DNA of 64,000 nucleotides, from NCBI RefSeq assembly GCF_018122625.2, contig NZ_JAGQFT020000006.1:186001-250000 (forward strand). Direction: 5' to 3'. Positions 46,642 through 54,597 of the stretch are shown piece by piece. A program made the position numbers and the translations under genes. The notes below the pieces were generated by a model that ran no database searches, was not told the DNA's origin, and was given only the letters and a program-made list of their open reading frames with translations. Each line of letters opens with the position of its first letter. Positions within the stretch are counted from its first letter, which is position 1. Origin of the DNA: Coralloluteibacterium stylophorae. Lineage in GTDB: Bacteria; Pseudomonadota; Gammaproteobacteria; Xanthomonadales; Xanthomonadaceae.

Positions 46642-46671
46642 GAAGCCCCGCGGCTGTGCGGGGCTTCTTCA
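46642..46671 (+). terminator. terminator-like hairpin between scaffold and capsid genes
   Basis: GAAGCCCCGC and GCGGGGCTTC form a perfect 10-bp stem with a 6-nt loop, followed by TTCATTT. It may trim or process mRNA so that capsid mRNA is set apart. The T-tract is interrupted. Confidence 0.7.
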
Positions 46672-46695
46672 TTTCCAGACAAGGAACACTGATAC

Positions 46696-47646
46696 ATGAC
46701 CGACGCAATCGTCTCCCGCCTGGGTCAGGTGAAGCAGGCCGGCGCCGAAGACGCCCTGTTCGTCCAGGTCTTCACCGGCGAAGTGCTGACCGCCTTCCAG
46801 GAGAACTACAAGCTCGACGGCCGCGTGACCGTCCGCAACATCACCCAGGGCAAGTCCGCCTCGTTCGCCGCCATCGGCATCTCGGACGACGCGGCCTACC
46901 ACGTCCCCGGCACCGAAATCCTCGGCGGCACGGTCGATCACAACGAGGTCATCGTGACCCTCGACCCGGTGATGACCAGCTCGAAGTTCCTGGCCGACAT
47001 CGACGAAGCGCAGAACCACTACGAGGTCCGCGCACCGTACAGCGCCGCGATGGGTACCGAGCTGGCGCAGAAGCGGACCTTCAACGAGCTGTCGTGCGTC
47101 GCCCAGGCTGCGCGTACCGAGGAAGGCCCGGTCTCGGGTCAGCCGGGCGGCGCCGTCATCAAGAACGCCGCGATGGCGACCGACGCCTACGTGCTGGCGA
47201 ACGCCTTCAAGCAGGCGCGCCAGGTCGGTGACGAGAAGAACTGGCCCGAGCGCAACGGCACGGGCGCCCTGCCCCCGGCGCAGTATTACCTGCTGACCGA
47301 GAACAAGGACCTGATCCACAAGGACATCACCGCGGGCAGCTACGGCGACTACAACGAGGCGACCCTCCGCGCCATCGCGGGCTTCGACCTCCTGAAGCTG
47401 AACCTGTTCCCGAAGGGCGACCGCTCGGCCGACGCGAAGCTGCTGGCGAAGTACCGCCTCGACTTCAGCGACACCGTGGCGCTCATCTGGACGCCGGACG
47501 CCGTGGCGACGCTCCAGCTCATGGGCCTGGGTATGCAGATCGTCCCGCAGCCGCACCGCCTCGGCACCCTGATGATCGCCAAGTACGCGCTGGGCCACGG
47601 CCCGCTGCGTGCCGGCCAGGCCATCGAGCTGTCCAAGGCCGTCTAA
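46696..47646 (+). CDS. major capsid protein, T7 gp10-like
   Basis: A 316-residue HK97-fold capsid protein (T7 10A: 345). Typical blocks: EVLTAFQENYKLDGRVTVRN, NITQGKSASFAAIG, EVIVTLDPVMTSSKFLADID and LLAKYRLDFSDTVALIWTPD. AAGGA lies 11 nt before ATG. I see no slippery sequence near the end for a minor 10B-type form. Confidence 0.94.
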   Translation: MTDAIVSRLGQVKQAGAEDALFVQVFTGEVLTAFQENYKLDGRVTVRNITQGKSASFAAIGISDDAAYHVPGTEILGGTVDHNEVIVTLDPVMTSSKFLADIDEAQNHYEVRAPYSAAMGTELAQKRTFNELSCVAQAARTEEGPVSGQPGGAVIKNAAMATDAYVLANAFKQARQVGDEKNWPERNGTGALPPAQYYLLTENKDLIHKDITAGSYGDYNEATLRAIAGFDLLKLNLFPKGDRSADAKLLAKYRLDFSDTVALIWTPDAVATLQLMGLGMQIVPQPHRLGTLMIAKYALGHGPLRAGQAIELSKAV

Positions 47647-47653
47647 GCCACCC

Positions 47654-47679
47654 GAGGGGCCTCCACCGTGAGGCCCCTC
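47654..47679 (+). terminator. GC-rich hairpin after the capsid gene
   Basis: GAGGGGCCTC and GAGGCCCCTC form a perfect 10-bp stem around CACCGT, followed by CTCCCTCTTTCT. It is the first of two hairpins behind the capsid gene. Confidence 0.7.
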
Positions 47680-47695
47680 CTCCCTCTTTCTCCGA

Positions 47696-47733
47696 CCCCG
47701 TGGTCTCCTAACCGAGCCTGCGGGGTTTTTTTT
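47696..47733 (+). terminator. Tφ-like phage terminator after the capsid gene
   Basis: CCCCG and CGGGG close a long loop containing TCTCCTAACCGAGCCTG, directly followed by eight Ts. This resembles the T7 Tφ terminator behind gene 10 in place, in the CCC...GGGG-T-run design, and in the loop (CTCTAAACGGGTCTTG in T7). It would lower transcription of the tail genes relative to capsid. Confidence 0.8.
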
Positions 47734-47743
47734 CGAGCCCCTC

Positions 47744-49357
47744 ATGCCCCTCACGCCCACCACCGAACTCGAGGCCGTCAACGAGATTCTCTCCATCATC
47801 GGAGAGACGCCCGTCAACAGCCTCGATGTGCCGAGCTTGACCGACGCTGCCATCGCGCGCGACAACCTCCGCGCCGTGTCGCGTGAGGTCCAGAGCCGCG
47901 GCTGGTACTTCAACACCGACGAGCAGTACCGCGCCCTCCCGGCTGCGGACGGCCTCTTCGTCCTCCCGGCGAACCTCCTCGCTGCGCGCCCGGCCACCAC
48001 CGAGACGCGCCGGATCGTTCCCCGCGAGGGCAAGCTCTACGACCGCGACGCTTCGAGCTTCGTGTTTACCGCGGCCAAGCCGCCGATCATCTACGCCATC
48101 TGGCAGCAGGAGTTCGAGTCCCTTCCGGAGACCGCGCGCCGCTGCATCCTCATCCGCGCCGCCCGGCTCTACCAGACGAAGGTCATGGGGTCGGACAAGC
48201 TCGACGCGCTGACCGAGGCGCACGAGGCCCAGGCTTTCCAGGCGCTCCTCGACGAGCACGCCAGCTACCAGGAGGCCGCGACCTTCGAGGCCGGCGCCAC
48301 GCAGACCAAGGAACTCGAGGCGGTCAACGAAATCCTCGCGTCCCTCGGTCGCCCCGTGGTCCCCTCGTTCGCCTCCACCGGCCTGACGGACGCCAACCTC
48401 GTCCGCGCCGCCCTGCGGTCGCAGAGCCGCGAGGTGCAGAGCCAAGGCTGGTACTTCAACACCGACGAGTCGTGGCGCGCGCCCATCGACGAGGACGGCA
48501 TCGCCACCATCCCCACGGACACCCTGGCGATCCGCCCGGCCCGTGGGGAAGCCCGCCGCATCGTCCCGCGCCGTGGGCGCCTGTTCGACCGCGACGCGCA
48601 CTCCGACGTGTTCACCTCGGCCACGCGCCCCATGGTCGAGCGGGTCACCTTCGAGACCTTCGAGTCCCTTCCGGAGACCGCGCGCCGCCTCATCACCCTG
48701 AGGGCCGGCCTGGTCTTCCAGGACTCGCTCGTGTCCCGTGGGGCGTCGCAGGAGTCCGAGGCTCCCCCGAGGCCCTACTCGGCCGAGCGGGTCGCCGAGG
48801 CCCTGAACGTCCTCCAGGCAGCCCACGACGAGTTCCACGCCCCGGCCGGGTTCAACGAGACGCTGACTACCTCCGTCGAGCTGGAGTCCGTCAACGAGCT
48901 GCTGGATGCCATCGGCGAGGAGCCTGTCGAGGTCCTGCCGACCAAGGGCTACACCCCGGCCATGCGCGCGCGGACGCTGCTGAAGGCGGCGAGCCGTGAG
49001 GTGCAGTCCGAGGGCTGGTACTTCAACACGGTGCAGTTCGAGGCCGACACCGCGGCCGAGCCGGACTGGCTACTGGCGCGCACCGACGAGAAGACCGGCT
49101 ACCTCAACGTCTTCCTGTTCCTGCCCTACGACACCCTGCCCGCCCCCGCACAGCGCCTCATCACCGCGCGGGCCGGTCTCGTGTTCCAGCGGCTCAACGC
49201 CGCCTCCATGCCGGCATCCCGCCACGACACGCTGCCGTTCAACGAGACGCGCCTCTACGAGGCCGTGGTCGCCATGCGGCGCGCAGAGGCCGAATACAAC
49301 CCCGCGAACTTCCTCACCGACTCCGAGGATGTCCGCACTGCCTGGGAAACCACTTGA
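47744..49357 (+). CDS. tail tubular protein A (gp11-like), tandem triplication in one chain
   Basis: A 537-residue protein; T7 gp11 has 196. It holds three gp11-like units: residues 8-189, 190-378 and 379-537. Each starts with an ELEAVNEIL-type helix (ELEAVNEILSIIG, ELEAVNEILASLG, ELESVNELLDAIG) and carries a REVQSxGWYFNT motif (near 47-58, 229-240, 418-429). The ESLPETARR-type helix is at 126 and 308 and degenerate (DTLPAPAQR) at 463. The third unit is shorter in its middle. T7 gp11 makes a 12-subunit ring under the portal; four of these chains would give twelve units. The frame is open without breaks. Confidence 0.92.
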   Translation: MPLTPTTELEAVNEILSIIGETPVNSLDVPSLTDAAIARDNLRAVSREVQSRGWYFNTDEQYRALPAADGLFVLPANLLAARPATTETRRIVPREGKLYDRDASSFVFTAAKPPIIYAIWQQEFESLPETARRCILIRAARLYQTKVMGSDKLDALTEAHEAQAFQALLDEHASYQEAATFEAGATQTKELEAVNEILASLGRPVVPSFASTGLTDANLVRAALRSQSREVQSQGWYFNTDESWRAPIDEDGIATIPTDTLAIRPARGEARRIVPRRGRLFDRDAHSDVFTSATRPMVERVTFETFESLPETARRLITLRAGLVFQDSLVSRGASQESEAPPRPYSAERVAEALNVLQAAHDEFHAPAGFNETLTTSVELESVNELLDAIGEEPVEVLPTKGYTPAMRARTLLKAASREVQSEGWYFNTVQFEADTAAEPDWLLARTDEKTGYLNVFLFLPYDTLPAPAQRLITARAGLVFQRLNAASMPASRHDTLPFNETRLYEAVVAMRRAEAEYNPANFLTDSEDVRTAWETT

Positions 49358-51471
49358 CGCTGACCACCGGCTCGATCCCCTCCCTCATCGGCGGGGTCTC
49401 GCAGCAGGACGACACGATCCGCCACCTCAACCAGGTGACCCGCGCCGAGAACGCCTACCTGCACCCCGCGAGGGGTGCGGGCAAGCGCCCCGCCGCGGAG
49501 GCCATCGGCGTCCTGGCCTCGAACATCGGGGCGAACTCGTGGCACCACTCCATCATCCGCGACCAGAACGAGCGGTACATCGTGGTCATCGGAAGCGACG
49601 CGATCCGCGTCTTCGACCACATCACCGGACACGAGTACGTGACCGTGGTGACCGAGGGCCAGGGCGACTACCTCAAGGCCAACGGCCGCTCCTGCGACGT
49701 GTTCCGGGCGGTGACCGTGGCGGACACCACCTTCATCCTCAACCGGGAGCGCATCCCGGCCATGACCAGCGCGACGGCGCCCGGCGGGACCACCACGGCC
49801 GTCCAGACCTTCGCGGACCTCCCGAAGGGGGCCGATGCGCGCGACATCCCGAACGGCTCGATCTACGCGATCACGGGCGATCCCGAGAACGGCTTCGACG
49901 CCTTCTACGTTCGGAAGGAGGCCGACTACTCCTACCGCGAGACGATCAAGCCCGGCCTCAAGAACACCATCGACCCGAAGACGATGCCGCACATCCTGAG
50001 GCGCGTCCCGGACGCAACGAACCCGGACGGCTTCTACTTCAGCTTCGGCTGGCAGAGCTGGGAGACGCGGAACGTCGGAGACGACGACACGAACCCGCCG
50101 CCGTCCTTCATCGGCGCCGCGATCAACGATGTCTTCTACCACCGCGAGCGGTTGGGCTTCCTGACCACCGAGTCAGTCGTGATGTCGGAGACCGGCTACC
50201 ACCGGAACTTCTGGCGCACGACGGTCACGCAGATTCTCGACTCCGAGGTCATCGACGTCTCGGTCCCCTCGCACTCCATCGTGGACCTCAGGCACGCCGT
50301 TCCCTACCTCTCGGCCCTGATGCTCTTCGGCACCGACTCGCAGCATCAACTCACCGCGAGCCCGCTGCTGTCGCCGAAGACGGTCAAGGTCGATGCCTCC
50401 ACCAACTACTCGGCCAGCTCGGTCGTGTCCCCGGTCCTCCTTGGGGACTCCCTGATCTACGTCAGCGACCGCACGGAATGGGCGACGGTCCGCGAATACT
50501 TCATCTCCGAAGAGGCGGTCACCGCCGACGCCGCAGACATCACCGGCCATGTGCCGGAGTACGTGCCGGGCAAGGTTCGCGCACTGACCGCGGGGCCGGA
50601 CGTGGAGATGGTCTTCGTGGCCCCCGAGGACGCCTCGGACGGCCAGCTCTACGTCTACAACACCCGCTGGGCCGGCAACGACAAGGCGCAGTCCGCGTGG
50701 TCACGCTGGAAGCTCTCCGGCGTCGGTCGCGTGCTCCACATGCACATCATCGACGGGAAGCTCTACCTCGTCGCGGTATCCCCCGCAGGCGGCACGGAAC
50801 TCCTGAAGATCGAGCTGGCGACCATCGCGAGGCCCACGGGCCTGCCGGTGGACGTGCTGCTGGACCGGCGCTGCATCGTGCAGGGCACCTATCAGGAGTT
50901 CGGCAACTTCACCGACCTCATGCTGCCCTACGCCCTCTCGTCCCTCTCCGGGGTCGAGATCATCAAGGGCGCTGGCTGGGCCAACCCCGGCGCGTACCTG
51001 GACACCCAGGGCGCGGCGCTCCAGAGCGGCGGCCAGGTAATCCGGCTTCCGGGCAACAAGACCGCGGGAAAACTCGTCGTCGGTCTCAAGTACGACTGCG
51101 AGATCGAGCTGTCCCGCCAGTTCCCTCGGGACGACCGGGGCGCCGCGGTGACCATCGGGCGCCTTCAGCTCCGCAAGCTCGCCGTTCGGTTCAAGGACGC
51201 CGCCTTCTTCCGCGTTCGGGTCGAGCCGCATGGCCGAGCGGCCGTGGCGGACTCCGCGGTGACCGAGCACCTCCACGACTACAGCGGCCGAACCATCGGC
51301 GACGCCGCGTTCAAGCTCGACGCCCCGACGATGACCTCGGGCGTCTTCAACACCCCCGTGCTCTCCCGCGCCGACACCGTGCGCATCACCCTGGTCAACG
51401 ACAAGCCGTTCCAGGCGTGGTGGCAGTCGGCCGAGTGGGAGGGCTTCTTCTCTTCCAGGAACCAGAGATGA
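49354..51471 (+). CDS. tail tubular protein B (nozzle), T7 gp12-like
   Basis: A 705-residue protein (T7 gp12: 794) from TTG 49354, overlapping gp11 by 4 nt. The family start PSLIGGVSQQDDTIRHLNQV and blocks such as VVIGSDAIRVFDHITGHEYV and AAINDVFYHRERLGFLTTES are clear. It forms the hexameric tail nozzle. Confidence 0.93.
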   Translation: MTLTTGSIPSLIGGVSQQDDTIRHLNQVTRAENAYLHPARGAGKRPAAEAIGVLASNIGANSWHHSIIRDQNERYIVVIGSDAIRVFDHITGHEYVTVVTEGQGDYLKANGRSCDVFRAVTVADTTFILNRERIPAMTSATAPGGTTTAVQTFADLPKGADARDIPNGSIYAITGDPENGFDAFYVRKEADYSYRETIKPGLKNTIDPKTMPHILRRVPDATNPDGFYFSFGWQSWETRNVGDDDTNPPPSFIGAAINDVFYHRERLGFLTTESVVMSETGYHRNFWRTTVTQILDSEVIDVSVPSHSIVDLRHAVPYLSALMLFGTDSQHQLTASPLLSPKTVKVDASTNYSASSVVSPVLLGDSLIYVSDRTEWATVREYFISEEAVTADAADITGHVPEYVPGKVRALTAGPDVEMVFVAPEDASDGQLYVYNTRWAGNDKAQSAWSRWKLSGVGRVLHMHIIDGKLYLVAVSPAGGTELLKIELATIARPTGLPVDVLLDRRCIVQGTYQEFGNFTDLMLPYALSSLSGVEIIKGAGWANPGAYLDTQGAALQSGGQVIRLPGNKTAGKLVVGLKYDCEIELSRQFPRDDRGAAVTIGRLQLRKLAVRFKDAAFFRVRVEPHGRAAVADSAVTEHLHDYSGRTIGDAAFKLDAPTMTSGVFNTPVLSRADTVRITLVNDKPFQAWWQSAEWEGFFSSRNQR

Positions 51472-51923
51472 TCGAGTACCGCGTCCCCCTTGAGGAGGAC
51501 GTGGCCGACGTTGCAGCGCGGATGTCCCCCGAGGACGTGGCCGAGCTGGCCGCGTGCGGTCACGAGACTCCCCTCGAGGTCCTCCGGCAGTCCATCGCCG
51601 ATTCGGAGTTCGCCCTCGCCCTGTGCTTCGACGGCAGGGCCGAGGCGTTCTTCGGCGTGTCCACCTACGGACGCGCTCCCGGCGAGGCATCCCCGTGGAT
51701 GCTCGGCACGAGCGAGCTGGTCCGCCGAGGGCGCGCGCTGGTGATCGAGGGCCGCCACTGGATCGACGTGTGGCAGTCGAAGTACCGCCTGCTGTCGAAC
51801 CTCGTCGATGCGCGCCATGCGCGCGCGGTCGGCTGGCTCTCCCATCTCGGCTTCTCACCCGCGCAGGACGTGGACGTGGGCGGTCATCGGTTCCTCCTCA
51901 TGGAGCGCATCAGCCGTGTGTGA
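51468..51923 (+). CDS. gp13-like virion protein, GNAT-like fold (DUF2833 type)
   Basis: A 151-residue protein overlapping gp12 by 4 nt. MIEYRVPLEEDVADVAARMS, ALCFDGRAEAFFGVSTYG and GWLSHLGFSPAQDVDVGGHR give the pattern of T7 gp13 (138 residues), which resembles acetyltransferases but probably has a structural or assembly role. An acetyl-CoA site is not evident. Confidence 0.78.
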   Translation: MIEYRVPLEEDVADVAARMSPEDVAELAACGHETPLEVLRQSIADSEFALALCFDGRAEAFFGVSTYGRAPGEASPWMLGTSELVRRGRALVIEGRHWIDVWQSKYRLLSNLVDARHARAVGWLSHLGFSPAQDVDVGGHRFLLMERISRV

Positions 51924-52359
51924 GCCGACCACCATCGCCATCGTCGCAGGCGCCGCACTGTCCGCCGGTACGGCTGTGTATGCCGCCGACCAGAGCAACA
52001 AGGCGGCCGTCGAGGCGGCCGAGCGGGAGCAGGACCAGATCGATGACGCCGCAGCGGACGCCAAGAACGAGCGCATCCGCGAGGCGCGCGCCGCGCGCGC
52101 CACCGCCCGAGCCGCGGCGGCCGAGGCCGGCGTCGCCGGCAACAGCGTCTCCGCGCTCCTGATGGACGCGACGATGCAGGCCGGCATGGACATCGGAAAG
52201 ATCGAGCACAACCGAGCCAACGGCATCGCATCGAGCGCCGCGTCGGCGAAGGCGTCCCAGCGGATCAACAACGCACGGGCCGCCGGGCAAGTCGTCCAGT
52301 CCGCCTACAGCGGCTACACCAACTACCAGGACTCCCTGAAGATTCAGGGCGGGGGCTAA
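51916..52359 (+). CDS. internal virion protein, T7 gp14-like
   Basis: A 147-residue protein from GTG 51916 (T7 gp14: 196). It opens CEPTTIAIVAGAALSAG, then a long Ala-rich amphipathic helix (NKAAVEAAEREQDQIDDAAA) and GYTNYQDSLK at the end. In T7 this protein is ejected first and forms a pore in the outer membrane. Confidence 0.85.
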   Translation: MCEPTTIAIVAGAALSAGTAVYAADQSNKAAVEAAEREQDQIDDAAADAKNERIREARAARATARAAAAEAGVAGNSVSALLMDATMQAGMDIGKIEHNRANGIASSAASAKASQRINNARAAGQVVQSAYSGYTNYQDSLKIQGGG

Positions 52360-52362
52360 GGC

Positions 52363-54597
52363 ATGGCAACGAATCAGCGCCGCATCCGCGGCCGGGTGGA
52401 AGCCCCCGAGCAGCGCAGCCGCGTAAACCTCGGCGTCTACGCCTCGCAGCGGGAAGCCGCGGGCTCCGGCGGGGCCATGTGGGCTCTCGCGGACGCCCTC
52501 AACGGCGTCAGCCACATCGCGGCGGACCGCGCACAGAAGAGCAACCGCGAGGACTATGACGCCGGACAGCTCGCCGAGCAGGAAGAGAACGCAACCGGGG
52601 CGCTGACCCCGGAAGCCTCGGCGCGCATCGAGGCGTCCAAGTTCGCCCTCCGCGGCTACCAGGAGGCCCAAGGTCTCCGGAAGGCCGAGGGGCTCGGCCG
52701 CGCGCTCCAGCAGCGGGCCGCGACGATGGAGCCGGACGCCGACTTCGAGTCGGTCATCAACGAAGAGACGAACAAGCTCCTCGAGGGTGCCCCGGAGTGG
52801 CAGCGCAAGACCCTGCTGCCCGGCATCCAGCGCACCGTCGCAGGCGCGCGGGACGCATGGGCGACCCAGCAGCTCCAGGAACTCCAGGTCCGCCAGAAGG
52901 AGGAGATCGGCTCCTTCCTCGTCTCCGGTATCCGCGACGGCTCCCTGATGACCCCCGAGGGCTATCAGGCGGCGATGGCGTACATGGACGAACACTCCAT
53001 GATCCAGGACGACGAGCGCGACGACCTGTTCGCGGCGTCGTTCGGCGAGCTGCTGGCTTCCGGCGAGGTCGATCCCGATGCCGCCGTGGCGTTCCTGTCG
53101 GAGCGCCGAGGGGATGCCCCAGGGCTCGCAGAGCAGCCGCAGTACCGCGAAGGGCTCCTGAAGGCTGCCGAGCACGGCAAGACGATGCGCGCCGCCCAGG
53201 CGAAGGCCCAGGCCGAGGCGCAACGGTCCTCGACCATGCTGACGTTCGACGATCAGATCGAGCGCGGCTACCTCGACTCCAAGGCCGTGTTCGACGCCGA
53301 ACGGGCCGGCGTGCTCTCCAGCTCCGACAACGTGGCGCTGCACCGCAGGCTCGACGCCCGCCGCGAGAAGCTCCGCAAGGAGGCCGAGAAGAAGGCGAAG
53401 GACAACTTCAACCTCAACGCGGCCCTGACCGGTGATCCGACCGCGCTCGCCCTGGCCGGCGAAGGCGCCGCCACGGCCGTCAACGACGCGCTGAAGAAGC
53501 TCTACACCGCCAAGGACACCCCGACGTTCGCCAGGCTCACCCAGCGCGCCGCGCAGAACGGCGTGGAGCTGCGGTTCCTCAACAACATGCTGGAAGCCTT
53601 CGACCCGAAGAACCCGACGTCCGCCCGCGCATCCATCGAGATGATGTCGGACCTCCGGGCGCAGGGCGGCGAGGCTGCGCTGGCCCGGAACCTGACCCCC
53701 GCGAACTACGCCCGCCTCGAGCAGTACGAGTTCCTGACGAAGGAGATGGGGCAGACGCCGGAGCAGGCGTACTCGCAGATGGCGATGACGCAGCCGAAAG
53801 ACCCGATCCAGGTCAGCGCCGAGGCCCGCGCCCTGCTGCGCAACCTCGACTTCGACGGCCCCGGATTCTTCAGCAGTACGACCACCGTGAGCGCAGGCGG
53901 CGACGCCGAGTACGTCGTCCCCAGCGAGATCAAGAACCCCGACGTGTTCCGCGCGGACCTCGAGCGCCGCCTCCCCGTCATCATGCAGAACACGACCCTA
54001 CCGGCCGACAAGGCCCTCGAGGTCGCCATCAAGCAGTCGTCCCGCTACCTGCGGACGATCAACGGGTACGCGACGTTCACCAAGGGCCTCCCCGAGGCCG
54101 CGGTACCTGTGGTCGAGGAGACCTCCGACTACATCAAGTCGAAGCTCGTCGAGGCCGGGCGCCTGGACGATACGGACGACCTGATCCCGCACGAGCTGTC
54201 GAACGGCCGCTTCACCTTCTTCACCTCCCAGGGCCTCCCCGTCACCGATCCGGATACCGGAGTGATGGTCGAGATCAACCCGCGGGAGCTGATGGCGGCC
54301 CGCAGTTCCTTCAACGCCGAGCAGGTCAACGCCGAGGCCGCCTCCGCGCGCGATGAGCGCACGGCCGGGCTCCGCTCGTCCGCCCAGCTCCTCGGGGGAC
54401 GCGGCGGGAACCTGATGCTCTCCGAGGACCTCCGCAGGCAGGCCAGCAAGGAGCGAGATGCCGCCGACGCGGCCAAGGCCCCGGACCTGAGCTTCGGCCA
54501 GTGGCTCGAGGGCCAGTCCGCCCCCAGCACCCCTCAGGCCCCCTCACGCGACCAGAAGGCCGCCGAGGACTTCACCACCTTCATCCGAGGACAGTAA
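52363..54597 (+). CDS. internal virion protein, T7 gp15-like
   Basis: A 744-residue, mostly helical protein (T7 gp15: 747). Blocks such as RVNLGVYASQREAAGSGGAM, MLTFDDQIERGYLDSKAVFD and the Gln/Glu-rich helices fit the family and its place. With gp16 it forms the ejection tube across the cell envelope. No enzymatic motif seen. Confidence 0.87.
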   Translation: MATNQRRIRGRVEAPEQRSRVNLGVYASQREAAGSGGAMWALADALNGVSHIAADRAQKSNREDYDAGQLAEQEENATGALTPEASARIEASKFALRGYQEAQGLRKAEGLGRALQQRAATMEPDADFESVINEETNKLLEGAPEWQRKTLLPGIQRTVAGARDAWATQQLQELQVRQKEEIGSFLVSGIRDGSLMTPEGYQAAMAYMDEHSMIQDDERDDLFAASFGELLASGEVDPDAAVAFLSERRGDAPGLAEQPQYREGLLKAAEHGKTMRAAQAKAQAEAQRSSTMLTFDDQIERGYLDSKAVFDAERAGVLSSSDNVALHRRLDARREKLRKEAEKKAKDNFNLNAALTGDPTALALAGEGAATAVNDALKKLYTAKDTPTFARLTQRAAQNGVELRFLNNMLEAFDPKNPTSARASIEMMSDLRAQGGEAALARNLTPANYARLEQYEFLTKEMGQTPEQAYSQMAMTQPKDPIQVSAEARALLRNLDFDGPGFFSSTTTVSAGGDAEYVVPSEIKNPDVFRADLERRLPVIMQNTTLPADKALEVAIKQSSRYLRTINGYATFTKGLPEAAVPVVEETSDYIKSKLVEAGRLDDTDDLIPHELSNGRFTFFTSQGLPVTDPDTGVMVEINPRELMAARSSFNAEQVNAEAASARDERTAGLRSSAQLLGGRGGNLMLSEDLRRQASKERDAADAAKAPDLSFGQWLEGQSAPSTPQAPSRDQKAAEDFTTFIRGQ

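Noticed and set aside
51468-51923. Acetyltransferase enzyme
   Set aside because: The GNAT-like pattern and place fit T7 gp13, a virion assembly protein; no acetyl-CoA binding signature is evident.
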